Shown piece after piece: positions 47,045 to 55,544 of a stretch of 63,547 bases of DNA (positions within the stretch are counted from its first letter, which is position 1; each line of letters opens with the position of its first letter). The notes below the pieces were generated by a model. It ran no database searches and had not been told where the DNA came from. It worked only from the letters and a program-made list of their open reading frames with translations. The stretch is from the NCBI GenBank assembly GCA_009694265.1, contig SHVM01000005.1:1-63547 (forward strand), written 5' to 3'. Made by a program: the position numbers and the translations under genes. This DNA comes from Pseudolabrys sp. Lineage in GTDB: Bacteria; Pseudomonadota; Alphaproteobacteria; Rhizobiales; Xanthobacteraceae.

Positions 47045-47737
47045 TCAGTTAAACAGCGTAGACGGCTCGACTTTGACCCCCGGCCCCATGGTCGAGGAGA
47101 TCGCCACCCGGTTGATGTAGTGGCCCTTAGCCCCGGGGGGCTTGGCCTTCTGCACCGCGTCGGCGAACGCTTTGATGTTCTCGACCAGCTTGTCCTCGGT
47201 GAACGAGGCCTTGCCGACCCCGGCCTGGATAATGCCGGCCTTCTCGACGCGGAACTCGACCGACCCGCCCTTGGAGGCCTTCACCGCATTGGCGATGTCC
47301 ATGGTGACGGTGCCGACCTTCGGGTTCGGCATGATGCCGCGCGGTCCGAGCACCTTACCCAGGCGTCCGACCAGCGGCATCATGTCCGGCGTGGCGATGC
47401 AGCGGTCGAAGTCGATGGCGCCGCCATTGACCTTCTCGACCAGATCCTCGGCGCCGACCACGTCGGCTCCCGCGGCCTTGGCCTCCTCGGCCTTGGCGCC
47501 GCGCGCGAACACGCCGACGCGCAGCGAGCGCCCCGAACCGTTCGGTAGCACGACCACGCCGCGCACCATCTGGTCCGCGTGGGTCGGATCGACACCAAGA
47601 TTCATCGCGATCTCGATGGTCTCATCGAATTTCGCCTTGGCGCGTTCCTTCACCAGCTTGACCGCTTCCACGATGGTATAGGACTTGTCGCGATCGATGC
47701 CTTCGCGAGCGACTTTTGTGCGTTTTCCCATGGGCAT
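47045..47737 (-). CDS. rplA: 50S ribosomal protein L1
   Basis: The 230-residue protein starts at 47737 with GGAG eight bases upstream. Core segments are [60 protein letters not shown] and the end [14 protein letters not shown]1 forms the E-site stalk and usually represses rplKA by binding the rplK leader. It follows rplK by five bases. Confidence 0.98.
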   Translation of the reverse strand: MPMGKRTKVAREGIDRDKSYTIVEAVKLVKERAKAKFDETIEIAMNLGVDPTHADQMVRGVVVLPNGSGRSLRVGVFARGAKAEEAKAAGADVVGAEDLVEKVNGGAIDFDRCIATPDMMPLVGRLGKVLGPRGIMPNPKVGTVTMDIANAVKASKGGSVEFRVEKAGIIQAGVGKASFTEDKLVENIKAFADAVQKAKPPGAKGHYINRVAISSTMGPGVKVEPSTLFN

Positions 47738-47742
47738 GATCG

Positions 47743-48171
47743 TTACTCCGTCACCGAAATGCCCATCGAGCGGGCGGATCCTTCGATCATCTTCATGGCC
47801 GCTTCGATGGTGTCGCAGTTCAGATCTTTCATTTTCTGTTCGGCGATCTCGCGCAGCTGCTTCTTGTTGACCTCGCCGGCCGGCTCCCGGCCGGGGGTCT
47901 TCGATCCGCTATCGAGCTTCGCTGCCTTCTTGAGGAAGTAGGACACCGGCGGCGTCTTGAGCTCGAAGGTGAACGAGCGATCCTGGTAGGTCGTGATGAT
48001 CACCGGGATCGGCGTGTTCTTCTCTATCTTCTGGGTCTGCGCATTAAACGCTTTGCAGAACTCCATGATGTTCAGCCCTCGCTGACCGAGCGCCGGCCCG
48101 ATCGGGGGCGACGGGTTGGCAGCGCCTGCCGGCACCTGCAATTTGAGGAACCCAGTGACTTTTTTAGCCAT
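47743..48171 (-). CDS. rplK: 50S ribosomal protein L11
   Basis: L11 covers the GTPase centre of 23S rRNA and is required for RelA activation and thiostrepton binding. The 142 residues begin [20 protein letters not shown] and include [20 protein letters not shown] and the C-terminal [15 protein letters not shown] palindromic repeat lies in the spacer to nusG. Confidence 0.98.
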   Translation of the reverse strand: MAKKVTGFLKLQVPAGAANPSPPIGPALGQRGLNIMEFCKAFNAQTQKIEKNTPIPVIITTYQDRSFTFELKTPPVSYFLKKAAKLDSGSKTPGREPAGEVNKKQLREIAEQKMKDLNCDTIEAAMKMIEGSARSMGISVTE

Positions 48172-48249
48172 TTCTCACTCCTATTAGTGGTGCGGATATT
48201 GACGGTTGGCGGCCGCCTCACCTCCCACGCCTCTATGAACTCTTTATTT

Positions 48250-48298
48250 GCGCATGATCTTGTCCGAAAACCGGTTCCCACTTTTCGGGATCATGCGC
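48250..48298. repeat. 49-bp palindromic repeat, copy 3 (nusG–rplK spacer)
   Basis: This copy reads GCGCATGATCTTGTCCGAAA...CGGGATCATGCGC. It begins one base beyond the nusG stop and fills over a third of the spacer to rplK, where the leader target of L1 would be expected. Confidence 0.9.
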
Positions 48299-48299
48299 C

Positions 48300-48863
48300 T
48301 TATAGCTTCTCCACTTGCGAAAACTCCAGCTCCACCGGCGTCGCACGTCCGAAGATCGACACCGCCACTTTCACGCGCGAACGGGCTTCGTCGACTTCCT
48401 CGACCGAGCCGTTGAACGAGGCGAACGGTCCGTCGGACACGCGCACCTGCTCGCCGACCTCGAACGACACCGACGGTTTTGGCCGCTCGATGCCTTCTTG
48501 CACCTGATGCAAGATGCGGTTGGCTTCGGCTTCCGAAATCGGCATCGGCTTCTTGCCGTTGCCAAGGAAGCCGGTGACTTTCGGCGTGTTCTTGATCAGA
48601 TGGTAGACCTCGTCAGTCAGATCCATCTTCACCAGCACATAACCGGGGAAAAACTTGCGCTCGGCGTTCACCTTGCGGCCGCGGCGCACTTCGACCACCG
48701 TTTCGGTGGGCACCATGACTTCCTCGAAGTGGTCGGCGAGATTGCGCTGCTTGGCCTGCTCGCGGATCGACTCGGCAACCTTCTTCTCGAAATTCGAATA
48801 GGCATGCACGATGTACCAGCGCTTGGGCCGGGTCGTGGTGTCTGTGGCAGCAATATCGCTCAT
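48300..48863 (-). CDS. nusG: Transcription termination/antitermination protein NusG
   Basis: NusG binds the RNA polymerase clamp and couples transcription with Rho or the ribosome. The 187-residue protein has the NGN domain ([40 protein letters not shown]) and a C-terminal KOW domain ([20 protein letters not shown]). It is flanked by palindromic repeats on both sides. Confidence 0.98.
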   Translation of the reverse strand: MSDIAATDTTTRPKRWYIVHAYSNFEKKVAESIREQAKQRNLADHFEEVMVPTETVVEVRRGRKVNAERKFFPGYVLVKMDLTDEVYHLIKNTPKVTGFLGNGKKPMPISEAEANRILHQVQEGIERPKPSVSFEVGEQVRVSDGPFASFNGSVEEVDEARSRVKVAVSIFGRATPVELEFSQVEKL

Positions 48864-48883
48864 CTCATCTCGCCATTTGTCCT

Positions 48884-48932
48884 GCGCATGATCTTATCCG
48901 AAAACCGGTACCCACTTTTCGAGATCATGCGC
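48884..48932. repeat. 49-bp palindromic repeat, copy 4 (secE–nusG spacer)
   Basis: The copy GCGCATGATCTTATCCGAAA...CGAGATCATGCGC fills most of the secE–nusG spacer. Its outer end coincides with the last base of the secE TAG stop codon, the same junction seen at nadK. Confidence 0.9.
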
Positions 48933-49126
48933 TAGCTTCCGAGGCCGAGCACGAAGGTCACGGCAATGCGGATAATTTGATCCGCGATCAGGAAGAACAC
49001 TGATGTGATCGCCACCATGACAAACACCATGGCGGTGGTAATCATGGTCTCCTTCCGCGTCGGCCACGTTACTTTACGGGTCTCTTCACGGACTTCCTGA
49101 ATAAACTTGAACGGAGACACTGCCAT
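48932..49126 (-). CDS. secE: Protein translocase subunit SecE
   Basis: The short 64-residue form has one membrane helix (MITTAMVFVMVAITSVFFLI) after the conserved amphipathic segment FIQEVREETRKVTWPTRKET. SecE clamps SecY in the translocon. The final codons and TAG stop abut a palindromic repeat. It heads the nusG–rplKAJL–rpoBC cluster. Confidence 0.97.
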   Translation of the reverse strand: MAVSPFKFIQEVREETRKVTWPTRKETMITTAMVFVMVAITSVFFLIADQIIRIAVTFVLGLGS

Positions 49127-49217
49127 TCACTCAAGTCCTGATTCTAGTTCCAACGAGTAAATCATATCGTCACGGCATATCTAGTTACGGCTTGCGGCGT
49201 TTGCCTGGGTCTCCGCC

Positions 49218-49293
49218 TGGCAGGAGTGGCAGGACTCGAACCTGCAACCCCCGGTTTTGGAGACCGGTGCTCTAGCCATTGAGCTACACTCCT
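49218..49293 (-). tRNA. tRNA-Trp (CCA anticodon)
   Basis: The minus strand gives AGGAGTGTAGCTCAATGGCT, an anticodon loop with CCA, and the T arm GGTTCGAGTCC. The acceptor stem AGGAGTG/CACTCCT is perfect, and discriminator G plus CCA are encoded. It lies upstream of secE, as in many alphaproteobacteria. Confidence 0.96.
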
Positions 49294-49404
49294 CCGGAAG
49301 CGGATACGGCGAACCTAAAGGTCCGCCGCGCAGATGTCATGCATTATACAGGCTGCCAATGCAAGGGCGCCGGTGGGCGGATTGCCAGCCGAAAGAGCGA
49401 AGGT

Positions 49405-49478
49405 TGGAGCGGGTGAAGGGAATCGAACCCTCGTATTCAGCTTGGAAGGCTGCTGCTCTACCATTGAGCTACACCCGC
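49405..49478 (-). tRNA. tRNA-Gly (TCC anticodon)
   Basis: The minus strand gives GCGGGTGTAGCTCAATGGTA, the anticodon arm CAGCCTTCCAAGCTG (TCC) and GGTTCGATTCC. The acceptor pairs GCGGGTG/CACCCGC, and CCA is encoded. Confidence 0.96.
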
Positions 49479-49570
49479 GTTACGCGACACTCATTTATCA
49501 GAAATCGGCCCGTCTTCGCCAAGGCTATGGCGTGGCTTGCCAAGCCGTAGCTCGCGAAGCGAGCGAAGGC

Positions 49571-49655
49571 TGGTGGGAGAGGTAGGACTCGAACCTACGA
49601 AGGCGTAGCCAGCGGATTTACAGTCCGCCCCCTTTGCCGCTCGGGACACTCTCCC
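49571..49655 (-). tRNA. tRNA-Tyr (GTA anticodon)
   Basis: This 85-base class II tRNA has GGGAGAG/CTCTCCC as acceptor, the anticodon arm around CTGTAAA (GTA), a long variable arm and GGTTCGAGTCC. CCA is encoded. Together with tRNA-Gly and tRNA-Trp it forms a minus-strand cluster. Confidence 0.96.
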
Positions 49656-49844
49656 TGAAAGCCGTCGCACCACATTGATCTCGAAAGACAAACGGGTATG
49701 TCGGGATTCGCGCGTTTTATGGGCAGCCACCCCCGTTAAGTCAATGGAGGCTGTTCCGCCTGCGGCGGATCAAGTAAGGCAATCCTTGAGCCCGCACCCC
49801 GTTTGCGTCCGGGCGAGCCTTTGCAGCACCTGGAACAAGCAAAG

Positions 49845-50690
49845 ATGTCACGTCCCCCCAGCGGCCGGCGTCATTCGAGCGGTAAACTTAGCGCAAAGCC
49901 TGGCGCCACCCGCGAGCAGGTCGAGCGGCGCGAGCGCTTTGAGCGCGCCCGCCGCGACAGCCTGCGGCCCGACGCCGACGGCCCGGTCGTCATGTATGGC
50001 TGGCACACGGTGACGGCGGCACTGCAAAACCCGGCGCGGCGCCACCGCAAGCTACTGGCGACCGAAAACGCGGCGCGGCGATTGTCGGACGAAGGCGTTA
50101 AATCCACCATTGAACTCGAGGTCGTGCGTCCGTCGGCGATCGCCGAACGGCTGCTGCCCGATGCCGTGCATCAGGGCCTCTATCTGGAAACCGACCCCTT
50201 GCCCTCGCCCGCGGTTGAGGATTTGCCGGCGCATGGCGTTGTGCTGGTGCTCGACCAGATCACCGATCCGCACAATGTCGGTGCGATCTTCCGCTCGGCC
50301 GCGGCATTTGCGGCGACCGCCATCGTGACCACGCAGCGGCACAGCCCCGATGCCACCGGCGCCTTGGCCAAGGCCGCATCGGGCGCGCTCGAACTGGTGC
50401 CGCTGGTCAGCGTGCAGAACCTGGCGCGCGGGCTCGCCGCACTCAAGGACAGCGGCTTTCTGGTCGTCGGGCTGGACTCGAGCGGCGATACCGATTTGGC
50501 CGCGCTCCCTCTGCGCCGCCCGCTCGCGCTGGTGCTCGGCGCCGAAGGCAAGGGCTTGCGGCAATTGACCAAGGAGACCTGCGATCACGTCGCGCGCATC
50601 GAGTTGCCGGGCGCGATCACCAGTCTCAACGTGTCGAACGCGGCGGCGGTGTCGCTCTATGTTGTGAACCAGAAATTAGCGGGTTCCTAA
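49845..50690 (+). CDS. rlmB: RlmB/TrmH-family rRNA 2'-O-methyltransferase
   Basis: This SPOUT-family enzyme methylates a guanosine 2'-OH in 23S rRNA (G2251 in E. coli). From the ATG at 49845 it has 281 residues. The substrate-binding N-terminal domain contains VMYGWHTVTAALQNPARRHR. The knotted SAM domain has the three motifs LDQITDPHNVGAIFRSAAAF, LALVLGAEGKGLRQL and IELPGAITSLNVSNAAAVSL. The first 60 residues are Arg-rich, as in many alphaproteobacterial members. An upstream in-frame ATG at 49803 adds 14 residues of doubtful value. It is divergent from the tRNA cluster. Confidence 0.92.
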   Translation: MSRPPSGRRHSSGKLSAKPGATREQVERRERFERARRDSLRPDADGPVVMYGWHTVTAALQNPARRHRKLLATENAARRLSDEGVKSTIELEVVRPSAIAERLLPDAVHQGLYLETDPLPSPAVEDLPAHGVVLVLDQITDPHNVGAIFRSAAAFAATAIVTTQRHSPDATGALAKAASGALELVPLVSVQNLARGLAALKDSGFLVVGLDSSGDTDLAALPLRRPLALVLGAEGKGLRQLTKETCDHVARIELPGAITSLNVSNAAAVSLYVVNQKLAGS

Positions 50691-50744
50691 AAAGCGAACG
50701 GCGGGCCCCCGCCCGCCGCCCGCGTCCCGCGATCTCATTAGAAA

Positions 50745-51374
50745 TTATTCGGCGCGCGCGTTGGCCTTCGGCCCCTGCCCCTTGCGGAACAATCGGATGC
50801 TCATGCGGTCGGGCCCGAGAATGGTGACCTCGGCATCGGCTTCGATGACGCGCTTCTTGGTGTCGTCGCGGCCTGCGCGCTTGTTGGTGTCGCGCTCCTC
50901 GATGATGGCCTGCTTGCGGCGTGAACGCACCGGCTCGTCCTCGACCACGCGATGACGTTCGATGATGCGCGGCGGATCGTCGACCACGCGCTGGGTCTCG
51001 ATCACCACCGGCTTTTCGCGCACGATTTTCGTCGTATTGACGACCGTACGCTTGACGTTATGGCGCTGGCGCAATTCCTCGATCAGCGCGCGGTCGGCCG
51101 GCTTGGGCGGACGGTCGAAGCGCTTCACCTTCGGCTCGGCCGCCGGATGCGCGTTGTTGCCGCGCACATAAGGATAGTTGCGCGAAGCGGCCGGCCGCTG
51201 GATCACATAGGTATTGGGCGCGACCTCGACCGCATAGGGCTGGTTGCTCTGCACGGCATAGGGATAAAGCGGCGGCGGCGGCGCGCTGCTGTAATACTGC
51301 GCCTGCGCGGCCGTTACCGGCAGCATGCCGGCAGCGAGCGCAGCGATTGCGAGATAGCGCGAAAATTTGCTCAT
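50745..51374 (-). CDS. Exported Arg/Val/Glu-rich protein of unknown function
   Basis: The product has a Sec signal (MSKFSRYLAIAALAAGMLPVTAAQA-QY) and a Pro/Tyr-rich mature N-terminus (SSAPPPPLYPYAVQ). A long charged region with repeated VV/RVV segments follows (IVREKPVVIETQRVVDDPPR, IIERHRVVEDEPVRSRRK). It lacks a catalytic motif. I chose the ATG at 51374; a GTG at 51383 overlaps the upstream stop as GTGA and is an equal alternative. The gene is translationally coupled to the next exported protein upstream. A cell-envelope structural role is possible. Confidence 0.6.
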   Translation of the reverse strand: MSKFSRYLAIAALAAGMLPVTAAQAQYYSSAPPPPLYPYAVQSNQPYAVEVAPNTYVIQRPAASRNYPYVRGNNAHPAAEPKVKRFDRPPKPADRALIEELRQRHNVKRTVVNTTKIVREKPVVIETQRVVDDPPRIIERHRVVEDEPVRSRRKQAIIEERDTNKRAGRDDTKKRVIEADAEVTILGPDRMSIRLFRKGQGPKANARAE

Positions 51375-51379
51375 TGTTT

Positions 51380-51799
51380 TCACTTCAACGGAGCCGAGTT
51401 CAGTGGAGGCTGCTCGGCGTCAAGCGACGGCACGCGGCCGCGCGGCGCTTCCGGTAGGAAAGCCGAGGACGTCGACCAATAGCGCTGGAATGTCTCGGCC
51501 GGTTCCGAAGGACTGCTCGTGACCGACAAATCTTCATCGCGTCCGATTTCCGATTTCTCGCCGGTGGTCGGGAAATAGTGGCGGTTGCGCCAGGGCGCAC
51601 GCCAATAAGCGCGTACGACGACACCGGGCTGAAAGTCGTAGACAACCATTTGCCCAATGCGGTGGCCAATGCCGGGCGACCGAGTTGAATAGGTCTCTGA
51701 ACGGTCGGCGGCAAGATCGGCCGCGCGCGCGGCCGGGACGCCGGCAAGGTTGCCGGCAAGTCCACAAACAAAAACCGCGATTGCAACGAGCGCGCGCAT
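51380..51799 (-). CDS. Exported protein of unknown function
   Basis: The ATG at 51799 (MRALVAIAVFVCGLAGNLAG) has GGAG about nine bases upstream; in-frame starts further out are too close to it. After the signal peptide (PAARA-AD) the 115-residue mature part contains GIGHRIGQMVVYDFQPGVVV and AYWRAPWRNRHYFPTTGEKS, then a Ser/Pro/Glu-rich tail. The WRAPW...YFP pattern suggests a small surface or periplasmic protein. It forms a two-gene operon with the next exported protein. Confidence 0.6.
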   Translation of the reverse strand: MRALVAIAVFVCGLAGNLAGVPAARAADLAADRSETYSTRSPGIGHRIGQMVVYDFQPGVVVRAYWRAPWRNRHYFPTTGEKSEIGRDEDLSVTSSPSEPAETFQRYWSTSSAFLPEAPRGRVPSLDAEQPPLNSAPLK

Positions 51800-51991
51800 G
51801 CCCCGCATCTCCAAGACGCCTTAATTCGATTGCATTTTATACGAATGCTTTACGCTGCCGCGTCCAATCGCGAGGTAACATTAACTGCGCGCGGGCTTGG
51901 AACGCGCTGGAATAGTCCGCGGCATTGAGATCTAGATTCCAGACGCCGATAAATCTCCGACCAGAGTCCCGAACGTTAAAGTTAACCGCCG

Positions 51992-52270
51992 ATGCCCAAT
52001 CGCCGAACGCCCGCTTCACGCAGCAATGCCTCGCCGCCTTCGCGTGGTAATTTTCGCCAGCGCTACGATGCGCTCGAAGCACGGCGTCACGAATTGATCG
52101 AGCGACTTCGCATGCTGGGCGACGTGGCGAAGCCGCATCCCGGCTACAAGCGCGCGCTCACGCTACTCAACGACAGGTTCCGCAAATCCAAATTGGCGCA
52201 GCGCCTGGCGGTGCTGCAGTCGGCGGCTTGGCTAATCGACGTGCTGGAACGGACCACGACGGTTCTGTGA
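51992..52270 (+). CDS. Small conserved helical protein of unknown function
   Basis: This 92-residue basic protein starts MPNRRTPASRSNASPPSRGN. A disordered N-terminus precedes a mainly helical part (RYDALEARRHELIERLRMLG, YKRALTLLNDRFRKSKLAQR) and ends QSAAWLIDVLERTTTVL. It has no signal peptide. I recognise no named family; the coherent helix-turn-helix-like layout supports it as a real gene. A nucleic-acid-binding role is only a guess. Confidence 0.6.
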   Translation: MPNRRTPASRSNASPPSRGNFRQRYDALEARRHELIERLRMLGDVAKPHPGYKRALTLLNDRFRKSKLAQRLAVLQSAAWLIDVLERTTTVL

Positions 52271-52415
52271 GGCATCGCCCCGGGGCCACAGGCCCGGCGG
52301 ACCGCCCAGCCGTCCCCTCAGGCCTTGGGTCGCGGGCGATTTTATGGGGCGCGCCGGTGCCCGGCGCCAAGAGCAGCTTGTAGCCACCCGGCGACGCTGG
52401 TAGCTCTCTGCCCAA

Positions 52416-52490
52416 GCCGGGTTAGCTCAGCGGTAGAGCAGCGGTTTTGTAAACCGTTGGTCGGGAGTTCAATTCTCTCACCCGGCACCA
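52416..52490 (+). tRNA. tRNA-Thr (TGT anticodon)
   Basis: GCCGGGTTAGCTCAGCGGTA, the anticodon loop TTGTAAA and GAGTTCAATTCTC form the cloverleaf. The acceptor GCCGGGT/ACCCGGC is complete and CCA is encoded. The T arm has AGTTCAATT in place of the more common GGTTCGA. Confidence 0.95.
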
Positions 52491-52636
52491 GCCCCCATAG
52501 CGCCGCGCCCGCCCGGTGCTAGAAATGCGCGCCGCACCCCTCAAAAATCGTGCCCGGCGGCCCACCCGGGACCTTTTCGGCGGTGGCCGAGTATGCCAAA
52601 CTAGACCCGTTACTCGTAATACTTCGGAGATCTAGC

Positions 52637-52840
52637 ATGCCTCAGGGCACCGTAAAGTGGTTCAATCCGACGAAGGGCTATGGCTTCATCCAGCCCCAAG
52701 AAGGCGGGAAGGATGTGTTCGTGCACATCTCGGCGGTCGAGCGCGCCGGACTTAGCACACTGAACGAAGGTCAGGCCGTTCAGTTCGAACTCGTCGAGAA
52801 CCGCGGAAAGACATCCGCGGAGAACCTCAAGGTTAAGTGA
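52637..52840 (+). CDS. cspA: Cold-shock protein (CspA family)
   Basis: The 67-residue single cold-shock domain begins [20 protein letters not shown] and has both nucleic-acid-binding motifs, KGYGFI and VFVHISA. CGGAG lies eight bases upstream of the ATG. Cold-shock proteins melt RNA secondary structure. The 5' untranslated part would be within the 146 bases after tRNA-Thr. No special leader was verified. Confidence 0.96.
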   Translation: MPQGTVKWFNPTKGYGFIQPQEGGKDVFVHISAVERAGLSTLNEGQAVQFELVENRGKTSAENLKVK

Positions 52841-52929
52841 CCTCGTAGCCCGAGGCTGCTTTCGGCCTGTCTGACTGAACCTGGTACCGCCGAGCATTTG
52901 GCCCGGCGGCTGGTGGCCGTCGCATGAGG

Positions 52930-53355
52930 CTAACGCGTAAGCCGCTCGAGTTCGGGGAACGGCGCGAACGCCGCGTCCTTGCAAAACTCGCGCACGTCTC
53001 GCGGCGTATCGAAGAAGCGGTCGAGCTTGCCCGACACAAAAACCGCCAAGCCATCTTTTGTGCCGGCATATTTCCCGTCGGTTTTGCGCGCATTGTAGCG
53101 CACGCAAGCCACATAACGTTCGCCCGGACCGATGTCCTTGCGCTGCGGCTGCGAGATCGCCGCGTCGCGGATCTGGGCCGGGTCGTTGAGATAAGTGCGC
53201 ATATAGGCCAGCAGGTCGTTCTTGTAGCCTTGCGGGAAGACGTTCTGCGCCTCCCAGGTTGCCTTCAATTCAGCCTGGCTGGGGCCGACTTCGGTGGCGC
53301 AGCCGCCAACCGCGAGCGCCGCCAAAGACGCCACCAAGAGCGCTCGCCATCGCAT
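52930..53355 (-). CDS. Lipoprotein of unknown function
   Basis: From the ATG at 53355 (MRWRALLVASLAALAVGG-C) the product has a lipobox VGGC and a 122-residue mature part. It contains QAELKATWEAQNVFPQGYKN, a DPAQIRDAAISQPQRKD segment, ERYVACVRYNARKTDGKYAG and a second Cys near the C-terminus (REFCKDAAFAPFPEL). The pattern YVACVRYNA with KDGLAVFVSGKLDRF is conserved in rhizobial lipoproteins of unknown role. An open frame upstream adds 11 residues without support. Confidence 0.7.
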   Translation of the reverse strand: MRWRALLVASLAALAVGGCATEVGPSQAELKATWEAQNVFPQGYKNDLLAYMRTYLNDPAQIRDAAISQPQRKDIGPGERYVACVRYNARKTDGKYAGTKDGLAVFVSGKLDRFFDTPRDVREFCKDAAFAPFPELERLTR

Positions 53356-53523
53356 CAGCCTTCTCCGATACGGCAAACCGTGATTCACAAGCCTTGATAC
53401 GCAAGCCTCGTGCCCGCCCGAGCGATCATAGCACCTTGTGCCGGTCCGGCCAGGGATACGGTGCGCGGCATTCGGAATAATTGTATGCTGACGGCGGCAA
53501 AAATATGCCGAGGGAGGTCAACA

Positions 53524-54519
53524 ATGAAAATCACACGACGGACACTGGTGCTTGGTGCCATGACCGCGCCAATGACCATACCATTCGCGGTGCAGGCGCA
53601 AACACCGCCACAGGCTTGGCCGCCCAGCAACATCAGAATTGTCGTCGCCTATCCGCCGGGCGGCTCGACCGATGCAATGATGCGGCTGATCCAGCCGGCG
53701 CTGCAGCAACGCCTCGGCACCACCATCGTCATCGAAAACAGATCGGGCGCCTCCGGCAGTGTCGGCACCGGCGCGGTGGCGAAATCGCCGCCGGACGGCA
53801 ACAGCTGGCTTGCCGTGTTCGATAATCATGCGGCCAATCCGTTCGTGCTGCCCAGCCTGCCCTACGATACCGAAAAGGATCTCGATCCGGTCCTGCTGAT
53901 CGGCACCGCGCCCTATCTGATCACGACCGCGAAGGCGAAACCTTACAACACGCTGGCCGACGTCATCGCCGCCGCCAAGGCAAAGCCCGGCAGCATCAGC
54001 TATGCCTCGGTCGGCAGCGGCAGCGTCGGCCATCTGGCGATGGCGTTGTTGTCGCAGCGCGCCGGAGTCAAACTCACGCACGTGCCCTATCGCGGTGGCG
54101 GACCGGCCATGAACGACGCCGTCGCCGGCCATGTCGATCTGCTGATCGGCAGCACCGCGCTGTCGATGCCGCAAGTCGGCGCCGGCACCATTCGCGCCGT
54201 GGTGCAGACCGGCAAGACCCGCAATGCCTTCCTCACCACGGTGCCGACCGTGGCCGAGAGCGGCTTTCCCGACTTCGAGGCCAATGCCTGGTGGGGCATT
54301 TTCGCGCCGGCGGGAACCCCGAAGCCGATCGTCGAGCGCTTCAGCAATGAGATGGCTGCGTGCCTGCGCGAAGAGCGCGTCGCAAAGCAGCTGACCGAGA
54401 CCCAGCAGGTGTCGCTAACACTCGGCGGCCCGGAGATTTTGCGCAAGTTCGTCGACAACCAAATGTCGGTCTGGGGCAAAGTGGTGAAAGATAACAATAT
54501 CAAAGCCGATCAGAACTAA
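53524..54519 (+). CDS. Bug-family periplasmic solute-binding protein (TctC-like)
   Basis: GGGAGG precedes the ATG at 53524. The signal has a twin-arginine pair (MKITRRTLVLGAMTAPMTIP), so Tat or Sec export is possible. The 331-residue protein shows the Bug fold landmarks IRIVVAYPPGGSTDAMMRLI, VIENRSGASGSVGTGAVAKS, VPYRGGGPAMNDAVAGHVDL and AESGFPDFEANAWWGIFAPA. Such proteins deliver carboxylates to tripartite tricarboxylate transporters, but no TctA or TctB genes are nearby. As is common for Bug expansions, the membrane partner must be elsewhere. Ligand unknown. Confidence 0.9.
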   Translation: MKITRRTLVLGAMTAPMTIPFAVQAQTPPQAWPPSNIRIVVAYPPGGSTDAMMRLIQPALQQRLGTTIVIENRSGASGSVGTGAVAKSPPDGNSWLAVFDNHAANPFVLPSLPYDTEKDLDPVLLIGTAPYLITTAKAKPYNTLADVIAAAKAKPGSISYASVGSGSVGHLAMALLSQRAGVKLTHVPYRGGGPAMNDAVAGHVDLLIGSTALSMPQVGAGTIRAVVQTGKTRNAFLTTVPTVAESGFPDFEANAWWGIFAPAGTPKPIVERFSNEMAACLREERVAKQLTETQQVSLTLGGPEILRKFVDNQMSVWGKVVKDNNIKADQN

Positions 54520-54584
54520 ACTTCGGCGGCCGGTGTTGAACATGACAACGGCCGCCGAAACCTTCACGTGAGGGCCGGGGAATC

Positions 54585-55541
54585 ATGTCCGCACTATCCC
54601 GCCGCTCATTTCTAGCCGGCGCCGCGCTCGCCGCCCTCTCCCTGCCGGCCGGCGCCGCTGCGCCTATGGCCAGCGCCCAAGGCCCCGGCGTCTACCGCTA
54701 TAAGCTCGGCAGCTACCAGCTCACCGCGCTGTACGACGGCGTTTGGTACGTACCGATCGACGACAAGTTCATCCGCAACGCCAGCGGCGCGGACGTGAAC
54801 AAAGCGCTCGCCGCCGCATTCCTGCCGCCGCGTGTCTTGCCGATCTCTTTTACCGCGCTGCTGGTGAACACCGGCTCAAAGCTCGTGTTAATTGACACCG
54901 GCACCGCCGGTCAGCTGACCGACACGGCCGGTTCCATGCTCGCCAATCTCGCGGTCGCCGGAATTTCACCGGTTGAGATCGACACCATTCTCATTTCGCA
55001 TTTCCATCCCGACCACATCGACGGCATCAAGACCAAGGACGGCGACAAGATGTTCGCCAACGCCGAGATTTGGGTGCCGGAGCCGGAATGGAAGTTCTGG
55101 ATGGACGACGCGCAAATGAGCCGCGCCAAAGGCCCGGTGCTGCGCTATTTTCTCAATTCACGGCGCATCTTCAGCGACATGGCCAAGGAAGTGCGGCAAT
55201 TCAAGCCCGGCGCCGAAGTCGTGCCCAGCATCGTCTCGATCCCGGCCTATGGCCACACGCCCGGCCACACTGCGTTTGCGATCCATTCCGGCAATCAATC
55301 GATGCTGGCGATGAGCGACACCGTGCGCAATCCGTATCTGTTCGCGCGCCACCCGGACTGGCAGCCGATCTTCGACATGGACGGAGCGCTGGCGGTGAAG
55401 GCTCGCCGCACCATGCTCGACCGCGCGGCCGCCGACCGCATGCTGGTCGAGGCCTATCACTTCCCGTTCCCGGCCTGCGGCCATATGGTCAAGACAGCGA
55501 CCGGCTACGAGCTGGTGCCGGTGGAATGGCAGCCGCTATAA
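54585..55541 (+). CDS. Tat-exported metallo-beta-lactamase-fold hydrolase
   Basis: The 318-residue protein begins with a clear twin-arginine signal, SRRSFLAGAALAALSLPAGA. The MBL core has HFHPDHIDG, a His in AYGHTPGHTAF, an Asp in LAMSDTVRNP and a C-terminal His in YHFPFPACGH, completing a dinuclear metal site. The family includes lactonases, glyoxalases and other hydrolases; PFPACGH resembles AHL-lactonase-like and quercetinase-like exported enzymes. It follows the Bug protein in the same direction after 65 bases, so it may act on the same compound. Confidence 0.88.
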   Translation: MSALSRRSFLAGAALAALSLPAGAAAPMASAQGPGVYRYKLGSYQLTALYDGVWYVPIDDKFIRNASGADVNKALAAAFLPPRVLPISFTALLVNTGSKLVLIDTGTAGQLTDTAGSMLANLAVAGISPVEIDTILISHFHPDHIDGIKTKDGDKMFANAEIWVPEPEWKFWMDDAQMSRAKGPVLRYFLNSRRIFSDMAKEVRQFKPGAEVVPSIVSIPAYGHTPGHTAFAIHSGNQSMLAMSDTVRNPYLFARHPDWQPIFDMDGALAVKARRTMLDRAAADRMLVEAYHFPFPACGHMVKTATGYELVPVEWQPL

Positions 55542-55544
55542 TTC

